DNA of 64,000 nt, from positions 30,278 to 94,277 of the forward strand of contig JANYJB010000065.1 of the NCBI GenBank assembly GCA_025361935.1, written 5' to 3'. The translations under genes and the position numbers were made by a program. The notes under the pieces are model-generated. The model saw only the letters and a list, made by a program, of their open reading frames with translations. It was not told the DNA's origin and made no database searches. This document shows, one piece after another, positions 58,601 to 64,000 of the stretch. The stretch is from Verrucomicrobiota bacterium (GTDB taxonomy: Bacteria; Verrucomicrobiota; Verrucomicrobiia; Opitutales; Opitutaceae). The stretch's first letter is position 1, and each line of letters starts with the position of its first letter.

Positions 58601-60144
58601 AAATAAGTGTAGAGCAGGCGCGGGCGGCGGGAGAGGACGGCGAGCGGCGTGTCGTCGCCCATGGAGCCGGTGGGCTCGGCGCCCTCGGCGAGAGGGGCGA
58701 GGACCATTTCCATCTCGTCGGACTCGTAGCCGAAGGCGAGCTGGCCGGGGAGCAGAATTTCGGGCGCCTCGGCGGCGGGCGCGGGGGTGGACCCGGCGAG
58801 GGTGTGGAGGTTGACGAGATGCCCGTCGCACCACTGGCGGTAGTGGGGATCGGCGGTGACGGCGGCCTTCACCTCGGTATCGCGGAGAAATTTTTGCGCG
58901 GCGAAATCCACCACGACCATGCGGCCCGGACCGAGACGGCCGGACTCGACAACCTTGCCGGGGAAGTCGTGCACGAGGCCGGCTTCGGAGGCGAGGATGA
59001 CGTAGCCGTCGTCGAAAATCTTGTAGCGCGCGGGGCGCAGGCCGTTGCGGTCGAGCGAGGCGCCGACGATCTTGCCATCGGTGAACACCACGGCGGCGGG
59101 GCCGTCCCAAGGCTCCATCATGCAGGCGTGGTAGCGGAAAAACGCCTTGGTTTCGGAGGGCAGCTTCTTGTCCTTCTCCCAGGCGGGCGGCATCATCATC
59201 ATGGCCGCGTGCTGGGGGTTGCGTCCGCCGAGCGTGAGGAGCTGGAGCGCGTTGTCGAAGCTGGCCGAGTCCGACATGGACGGCTGCACGAGAGGCTTCA
59301 GATCCCCGAAGCGGTCGCCCCACACGCCGTGGGCGGCGGAGTTTTCGCGGGCGCGCATGAGGTTGCGGTTGCCGCGGATGGTGTTGATCTCGCCGTTGTG
59401 CGCCATCATCCGGAACGGATGCGCGAGGTGCCACGTGGGAAACGTGTTGGTCGAGTAGCGCTGGTGGAAAATCGCGAACGCGGTGGTGAACTTCGGCGAC
59501 TTGAGGTCGACGAAATATTTGCGGAGCTGCGAGGGCGTGAGGAGGCCCTTGTAAACGATGGTGCGCGAGGAGAACGAGCACACGTAGAAGCCCTCGATCT
59601 TGGCCTCGATGGCTTGGCGCTGCGCGGAGCCCTGCGCGAGAAAGAGCTTACGCTCGAATTCGTCGTCGGTGATCTCTTCCTTGCGGGCGACGAGCGCCTG
59701 CACGATGAGCGGCTGGGTCTCGAGGGCCTTGCGGCCGAGGCAGGTGGAATCGGTGGGGACGTCGCGCCAGCCGAGCCAGGCGAGACCCTCGGCCTTGACG
59801 GCGGCCTCGATGATTTTTTTGGCGTGGGCCTGGGCGTATTCGTCGGCGCGCGGGAGGAAAATCATGCCGACACCGAGATCCTGATCGCGGAAAAGCGGCT
59901 GCTTTTTGGAGGCCAGATAGTCCTTGAAGAGCTCGACCGGTATCTGCGTGAGCAGGCCCGCGCCGTCGCCCGTCACCGCATCGGCGTCGATCGCGCCACG
60001 ATGGGCCAAGGCTTTAAGAGCCGTGAGCGCGCGGTTGAGAACGTCCGAGGAACGTTCGCCGGTCAGCTTGGCAATGAACCCGACGCCACAGGCATCATGT
60101 TCTTGTTCAGGTGTATAGAGCGGTGACGGTATGATCTTGGCCAT
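55603..60144 (-). CDS. gltB: Glutamate synthase large subunit
   Basis: GltB makes glutamate from glutamine and 2-oxoglutarate. The 1513 residues comprise a type II amidotransferase domain with the nucleophile Cys19 (H-D-A-C-G-V-G-F, exposed after propeptide removal), a central domain, the FMN-binding synthase domain with L-S-P-E-M-H-E-A-L-A and G-G-K-S-N-S-G-E-G-G-E-D, the 3Fe-4S motif C-x5-C-x4-C in A-M-F-R-V-C-H-L-N-T-C-P-V-G and a C-terminal beta-helix. The small subunit gltD is not in the window. Its upstream region (60145-60338) has no clear promoter I would commit to. Confidence 0.96.
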   Translation of the reverse strand: MAKIIPSPLYTPEQEHDACGVGFIAKLTGERSSDVLNRALTALKALAHRGAIDADAVTGDGAGLLTQIPVELFKDYLASKKQPLFRDQDLGVGMIFLPRADEYAQAHAKKIIEAAVKAEGLAWLGWRDVPTDSTCLGRKALETQPLIVQALVARKEEITDDEFERKLFLAQGSAQRQAIEAKIEGFYVCSFSSRTIVYKGLLTPSQLRKYFVDLKSPKFTTAFAIFHQRYSTNTFPTWHLAHPFRMMAHNGEINTIRGNRNLMRARENSAAHGVWGDRFGDLKPLVQPSMSDSASFDNALQLLTLGGRNPQHAAMMMMPPAWEKDKKLPSETKAFFRYHACMMEPWDGPAAVVFTDGKIVGASLDRNGLRPARYKIFDDGYVILASEAGLVHDFPGKVVESGRLGPGRMVVVDFAAQKFLRDTEVKAAVTADPHYRQWCDGHLVNLHTLAGSTPAPAAEAPEILLPGQLAFGYESDEMEMVLAPLAEGAEPTGSMGDDTPLAVLSRRPRLLYTYFKQLFAQVTNPPIDSVREKAVMSLHMLLGGRLGLFEEFPVSTGLVELESPILLHHEFAALSSVPALKDRVVTLPAHFSATAGAKALEPTLKALSASAEKAVRDGAKIVVISDCGVTAQQAAIPMLLAVGAVHQQLVRAGLRLQADLVAMTGEAREVHQIATLLGFGANAIYPTLALCTVAQLAAAGKTSKPVEPAQAIANYREAINAGLYKIMAKMGISTLASYRGAQIFEAIGVSTKVVSECFTGTASPIGGIDYLQIAEEALVRHARAFPAVAPETPPALQPEGYYRVNKRGEGEFHGWNPKVVASMNKFIKAGDFAGYQEWKTQGDEHQPVALKDLLKIRFGTKPAVPLDEVETIEDIRKRFTTAGMSLGALSPEMHEALAIAMNRIGGKSNSGEGGEDPDRFNVRANGDNANSAIKQVASGRFGVTAAYLSSAKEIEIKMAQGAKPGEGGQLPGAKVTPLIAKLRYSVPGVMLISPPPHHDIYSIEDLAQLIFDLKEVNPRAKVCVKLVSSSGVGTVAAGVAKAYADVILVSGHDGGTGASPLASIKNAGSAWEIGVAEAHQVLMMNQLRGRVTLRTDGGMKTGRDIVIAALLGAEEFNFGTAALIAGGCAMFRVCHLNTCPVGVATQREDLRAKFRGKPENIINFFNAVAEDVRHYLSKLGARTINEIIGRVDLLEQIDDPANPKTKLLNLGGLLHNPDPTGELDRYHTRERNERFGGEGSLDEAILQEARDVIIGESKSLTRRYKITNVNRDVGTQLSGQIAYVRGDEGLPSGTFDLTFTGSAGQSFGTFLVNGVRLTLIGEANDYVGKGINGGEIIIRPKPSETFPWHAQSILGNTCLYGATGGTLFAAGRAGERFGVRNSGATAVVEGVGDHGLEYMTGGLVVILGPTGTNFGAGMSGGLAFVYDAKDEFPERINPAMIGLERLSLPDEIASLKKLIQAHFKLTASPHAQALVENWDATVAKFWKVVPFPPTPDAPKPVYSFNAANIPVAV

Positions 60145-60338
60145 GTAAACGAAAAGGGAAAGGGGGTCGGGTTAATCGACCTATAATGCACGAATCGGGC
60201 CGCTTACGCGGAAGATAAACGCACGGAATTGCCCGCGATTAGTTAATCCGCGCAACCGGTGCGCAAGCGTAATTTAGCAGGCGGGCGGCGGAGGGCGCCG
60301 CGAGGCAGTGAGCCGCCGTATCGCCGCTCGCGATATTC

Positions 60339-63300
60339 CTAGGGCGCGGACCGCACGCTCCGGGTGCTCATGTCCGCGACGGTGATCAGGTAGATGCTGG
60401 CCGGGGCGCTGGCTTTGGTGATTTGGAGCCTCAACTTTTCCGCGGTTGTTTTCCGGTCGAAATGGATGATTTTCGCGGCGCCTATTTCCGTTCCTTGGTA
60501 AATCGTTTTCCAGGCGCCACCCTCAAAGGCGTCGAGGGTGAACTCCTGGACGCGAAACTTCCGTTCCTTGGAAAAGCCGTCCCCGAGGTCTTTCATGTCG
60601 GCGTATTCATGGATGGAAACGCGGTCGAAGACGAAGGGCTTGGCGGGAGACAACGTGAGGCTGGCAACGCTGTCTTTGGCGGCCCAGCGGGTGCGTTCGA
60701 GGCTGCCGTCCACCGCTTTGGAGGCGTCGTATTGCGGCGAAACAACACTGTCTGACTCGGCGGGAACGCCGGCGGCCTGATTGACGGGGGCGGCGGGCAA
60801 AGGAGTGCTTCCACCGCGGATGCCGAGCTGGTCGGCGGTTTTCAAAATCGCGGCGCGCTCGTTCTCGCGGATGCGGCCGGTCTGATCGGGCGGCAGGTTG
60901 ACCAGCAGGACGTTGTCGTTGGCGGTGCACCAGTAGAACAACTCCTCGAGTTCGTCGGGCGTGCGGGCGGGCACGATGTTCTTTTTCTGAAACCAGTTCC
61001 AACGGTCGGAAATACAGATGGTGTGCTCAAACGGCAGGTAGTGCAGCGCGCCGTCGGGCCCGGTGTATGCCTTGGGATCGTCGGCCCGCACGAGGTTCGG
61101 ATCCTTGGTGCGGAAGTCCACCGGCCAGAAGCGGATCGGGTCGCCCCGGACGTAATCCTCCGGCTCCCGGATCTTGCGTGGTTTTCCGGGAATGTTGATG
61201 GTGTGATTGACGCTCATCTGGCAGTTCGGCTGGAGCTTCTTGATGAGCGCGTAGATCTCGGGGATGCGCCAGTCCTCATCCGGCTTGCCCCATCCGCCGT
61301 CAAACCACAGCTCGCAGATGTCGCCATAATTAGTGAGGAGCTCGGTGAGCTGGTTTTTCATGTAGGCGACATACTTCGCGGGGTCCTTGTCGCCGTGCGC
61401 GGGTTCGTGGCGATCCCACAGCGAGTAGTAGAGGCCCAGCTTGACGCCGTATTTGCGGCAGGCCTTGGCGACCTCGGCGACGATGTCGGTTTTCACGGGC
61501 GCGGAGCCCACGTCGTAGTCGGTGTATTTCGAATCCCAGAGGCAGAAACCGTCGTGGTGTTTGGTGTTGAGGATGACGTGGCGGAATCCGGCCTCCTTGG
61601 CGGTCTGGATCCACTGGTCGCAGTCCAGGCGGGTCGGATTGAAACTGGCGGCGGGCAACTTGCCGTCGGACCACTCGACCTCGTTAAACGTATTCAGCCC
61701 AAAGTGAATGAACATGCCGTAGCCGCGCTCGATCAACTGGCGTTGGCCGGCGTCGGGTTGCAACGCCCGCCCCAGGGGAGCGGTCACCACGGCGGCGGGC
61801 GCGGGCACCGGGGTAAGCCAGAGGTGGCGGAGGCTCAGCCCTTTCAAGCCCTCTTTGCCGCCCTTGAGCTCGAACATGGTTTCGCCGGCCTTAAGCTCGA
61901 TCACGCCGAGCTCGACGGTCTTCCACGCCAGACCGGGACCGGTGGCGGCGACGGCGGCGGGCGTCACGACCTTGTCCACGGAGAGCAGGAGTTGGACGGG
62001 CTCGGGGGCGGCGACCTCGGCGCTGACGGTCCACTTGGCGACGGCAGGGGTCTTGAGCTTGTATTCGAGACTCCACTGCGGGTTTTTCCAATCGGTGAGA
62101 TAAGCGTTGGGACCGGCGTCGCGGAGCTGGATGTTGCCGTCCCAGGAGCCGTTCGCATCGGCGTCCTGCGCGGAAAACTCCACGCGGCCGTCGGCGCCCG
62201 GCGTGTTAAACGGCTCCTGCGTGACCACGACCGGCCTGGCGAAATCCAGACGAACGACGGAGACATCGGCATCGGTGGCGGCACCGGGAAGGCTCACGAC
62301 CAGGCCTTCGGGCGAAATCGCGGTGGTGACCGGAGCGCCGCCGGCGAGCAGGCGGCCGGCGGCGGCGAGCTGCGTGACGGTGGGCAGGAGCAGTTTGCCA
62401 TCGGCGGGCCATTCCCAGACGTGCAGATAGAGCGTGGTCGCTCCGTCAGCGGCGCGTTTTTGGGTAACTCGGCCCCAAGGCAGGCGGCGGGAAAACGGAC
62501 CGGCATCGGTGGCGTAGATGGCCTCGGAGTTAATTTTCATCCAGCGGCCGACGGCTTGTAGGCGCTCGATGCTGACGGCGGGGATGCGTCCGTCGGGGGT
62601 GGGGCCGACGTTGAGGAGGAAGTTGCCGCCCTTGCTGGAGATGTCGGAGAGGTTGCGGAGAATCTGGCGCACGCTCTTCCAATTGGTGTCGTTTTTCTTG
62701 AAGCCCCAAGTGTCGTTCATCGTCATGCACACCTCGAACAACTCGCCCGGATAGCCGCGCGGCGGGATGTGCTGCTCGGGGGTCTTGGTGTCGCCGGGGA
62801 CGCTCTTGGCGAGGCGGTTGTTTGTCAGGATATCCGGATGGGTCGCGAGCACATCAACGAAGGGCTTCGCGCGCTCGGGCGTCATGTTGACGGGAGTGTC
62901 CCACCAGATGAACGAAGGATTGTAGCGCTCGATGATCTCGCGGACCTGCGGCAGGGCGACGTTTTGAAGATATTTGTCGTAGTCGCCATCCTGGGCGGAG
63001 TCCCAGCCTTTACCGCGGGCCTTCGCGCCGCCGGGGTTGATCCAGTCCTGCGCCTGCGAATAGTAGCACCCGAACTTCAGGCCCTCGGCGCGGACGGCGG
63101 CGGCGAGCGGCGCGAGCAGATCGCGGCCGGCACCGGAGGCTTTGACGGCGTTCCAATCACTCGCGGTGGAATCGTAGAGAGCAAAGCCGTCGTGGTGCTT
63201 GGCGGTGATGACCACGTATTTCATGCCGGCGTCGTGCGCGAGACGCGCCCACGACTGCGGATCGTAGTTGGCGGCGGTGAAGTCTTTCGCGAACGCACGG

Positions 63301-63530
63301 TAGTCGGCCACGGGGATCTGGCGGTTGCTCATGATCCATTCGCCGATGCCTTTGACAGGCTGGCCCTGCCACTCCCCGGCGGGCACGGAATAAACGCCCC
63401 AGTGGATGAACATGCCGAAGCGGGCCTCGCGGAACCATTGGGTGCGGTCGGGCGCGGCGGATGAATCGACCGGCGACCAAAGTCCGGCAACCGAGGCGAG
63501 GATAAAGGGGGCAAAACGAAAGCAACTCAT
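60339..63530 (-). CDS. Secreted protein with two GH29 alpha-L-fucosidase domains
   Basis: The 1063 residues start with a signal peptide (1-25). A first GH29 domain (about 28-370) has F-G-M-F-I-H-W-G-V-Y-S, K-H-H-D-G-F and the nucleophile Asp211 in F-I-W-W-D. A middle sandwich-like part (about 440-580) leads to a second, different GH29 domain (about 600-905) with G-M-F-I-H-F-G, K-H-H-D-G-F and Asp744 in L-W-F-D-G-G-W-G. A discoidin-type carbohydrate-binding module (about 930-1055) closes the protein. It would remove fucose from plant, algal or mucin glycans outside the cytoplasm. Two catalytic domains in one chain are unusual. Confidence 0.9.
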   Translation of the reverse strand: MSCFRFAPFILASVAGLWSPVDSSAAPDRTQWFREARFGMFIHWGVYSVPAGEWQGQPVKGIGEWIMSNRQIPVADYRAFAKDFTAANYDPQSWARLAHDAGMKYVVITAKHHDGFALYDSTASDWNAVKASGAGRDLLAPLAAAVRAEGLKFGCYYSQAQDWINPGGAKARGKGWDSAQDGDYDKYLQNVALPQVREIIERYNPSFIWWDTPVNMTPERAKPFVDVLATHPDILTNNRLAKSVPGDTKTPEQHIPPRGYPGELFEVCMTMNDTWGFKKNDTNWKSVRQILRNLSDISSKGGNFLLNVGPTPDGRIPAVSIERLQAVGRWMKINSEAIYATDAGPFSRRLPWGRVTQKRAADGATTLYLHVWEWPADGKLLLPTVTQLAAAGRLLAGGAPVTTAISPEGLVVSLPGAATDADVSVVRLDFARPVVVTQEPFNTPGADGRVEFSAQDADANGSWDGNIQLRDAGPNAYLTDWKNPQWSLEYKLKTPAVAKWTVSAEVAAPEPVQLLLSVDKVVTPAAVAATGPGLAWKTVELGVIELKAGETMFELKGGKEGLKGLSLRHLWLTPVPAPAAVVTAPLGRALQPDAGQRQLIERGYGMFIHFGLNTFNEVEWSDGKLPAASFNPTRLDCDQWIQTAKEAGFRHVILNTKHHDGFCLWDSKYTDYDVGSAPVKTDIVAEVAKACRKYGVKLGLYYSLWDRHEPAHGDKDPAKYVAYMKNQLTELLTNYGDICELWFDGGWGKPDEDWRIPEIYALIKKLQPNCQMSVNHTINIPGKPRKIREPEDYVRGDPIRFWPVDFRTKDPNLVRADDPKAYTGPDGALHYLPFEHTICISDRWNWFQKKNIVPARTPDELEELFYWCTANDNVLLVNLPPDQTGRIRENERAAILKTADQLGIRGGSTPLPAAPVNQAAGVPAESDSVVSPQYDASKAVDGSLERTRWAAKDSVASLTLSPAKPFVFDRVSIHEYADMKDLGDGFSKERKFRVQEFTLDAFEGGAWKTIYQGTEIGAAKIIHFDRKTTAEKLRLQITKASAPASIYLITVADMSTRSVRSAP

Positions 63531-63862
63531 GGGATTGGGGGGATTAAAATTTCAATGGGCTTATGGGGTAAGGGTAAGGCGCCCATTGCACTTCAATCAC
63601 GTGTTAAGAATGAATGCAGACCGCCAGGCAAACATCGAATAGTTATGCCCATGAAGCCACCGCTTCAATCAACTGTGTGAACCTCCACCTCGAGCAATCT
63701 TATCTACGACTCGGAGGCACCCAAAAAAAAACACCAGAACCCTGTCTCGACTACCTAATCCACCTCGAGCAAGTGTCATTTATGTCTCCGGACTGTTTGT
63801 AACCTGGGTCTGGATCATGCCACCTGAGCAAGGCCAAGTTGAAAAAATAACAAAACTCACCC
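63531..63862. other. Intergenic stretch between the fucosidase and the insertion sequence
   Basis: No gene was recognised. CCACCTCGAGCAA appears at 63685-63697 and 63760-63772, with a one-base-shorter variant at 63820-63831, at intervals of 75 and 60 bases. The lower GC content and lack of frames fit a promoter region damaged by insertion. The fucosidase promoter should lie in the first 100 bases. Confidence 0.4.
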
Positions 63863-64000
63863 TGGGGTTGCCCCGAATTGACGGACAGGAGGAAAGGGTC
63901 AAAAGCGAAAGGAAACCCAAATGAAGACCCAGATGGAAAGGCCGGCGGGAAGTCGGCAGAAATACAGCAAGGAATACCAGGAGGAAGCGTTGGCGTTGTG
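63863..64000 (+). mobile_element. Left end of an IS3-like insertion sequence
   Basis: TGGGGTTGCCCCGAATTGAC plus GGACAGG at 63863-63889 resembles a terminal inverted repeat of IS3-family elements, placed about 30 bases before the transposase start. The other end is beyond the window, so the repeat cannot be paired. Confidence 0.55.
63921..64000 (+). CDS. IS3-family transposase OrfA, N-terminal part
   Basis: The frame starting ATG reads M-K-T-Q-M-E-R-P-A-G-S-R-Q-K-Y-S-K-E-Y-Q, then E-E-A-L-A-L-W, matching the opening of OrfA proteins with the HTH_Tnp_1 domain (Y-S-x-E-x-x-x-E-A-L). It runs off the window after 26 residues. AGGAGGAAA lies about 25 bases upstream and GAAAGGAAA closer. Confidence 0.75.
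   Translation, partial: MKTQMERPAGSRQKYSKEYQEEALAL

Noticed and set aside
56623-60126. 1167-codon open frame opposite gltB
   Set aside because: Same kind of shadow; gltB on the other strand has complete, well-known motifs.

Overview
The window is high-GC chromosomal DNA, most likely from a member of the Opitutaceae (phylum Verrucomicrobiota). The grounds are a giant autotransporter built from autotransporter-associated beta-strand repeats, an oleC-oleD olefin pair, a pyrophosphate-type PEP carboxykinase, the general protein style, and many dispersed palindromic intergenic repeats. The assignment is inferred from protein families; there is no rRNA here. I saw no rRNA, tRNA or CRISPR array. 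Most start codons lack an obvious Shine-Dalgarno sequence.

Layout. 0-4.5 kb: the end of an FKBP isomerase, a Fic protein with an AT-rich palindrome over its start, and rapA. 4.6-7.1 kb: a pantothenate/CoA cluster, panB, coaC, coaB, panD, with the usual coaBC fusion split in two. 7.3-15.2 kb: two SPFH proteins, gmk, a membrane protein, a four-helix-bundle (S23/IVP) gene carried inside a palindromic element, miaB, a lytic transglycosylase, rlmN and a PHP phosphatase. 15.3-24.5 kb: two PAS/GHKL histidine kinases, marC-like, an M20 peptidase, a cupin, pdxH, sixA, an RmlD-like reductase and a lipoate-ligase-like gene with a REP pair inserted in frame. 25-36.6 kb: two RNA methyltransferases sharing a palindromic start region, the 2131-residue autotransporter, and oleD/oleC. 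36.7-44 kb: a small lipoprotein, RNase D, queC, queE, an ExoD-family gene and PPi-PEPCK.

44-50.3 kb is an accessory region of lower or mixed GC. It holds an ATPase/STAS-like pair, a truncated Vsr-type nuclease, two small unknown genes, an HNH endonuclease, XRE remnants, a four-fold repeated membrane protein, VapBC and a second toxin-antitoxin pair. 50.2-53.5 kb is the iron locus feoA-feoA-feoB plus a Cys-rich FeoB-associated peptide; pieces of the 3' ends of two of these genes are duplicated beside repeats or a toxin-antitoxin module. 53.5-64 kb: a non-coding-looking stretch, a 26-residue Lys-rich microprotein, a DUF5069 gene, gltB, a protein with two GH29 fucosidase domains, and the left end of an IS3-like insertion sequence.

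A theme of the whole window is repeat invasion. At least six families of short palindromic repeats occupy intergenic gaps and in places enter coding sequence, in frame or by supplying stops and starts. The copy at 10.3-10.8 kb carries a protein-coding gene in its loop, which makes it the best candidate here for a new kind of element.
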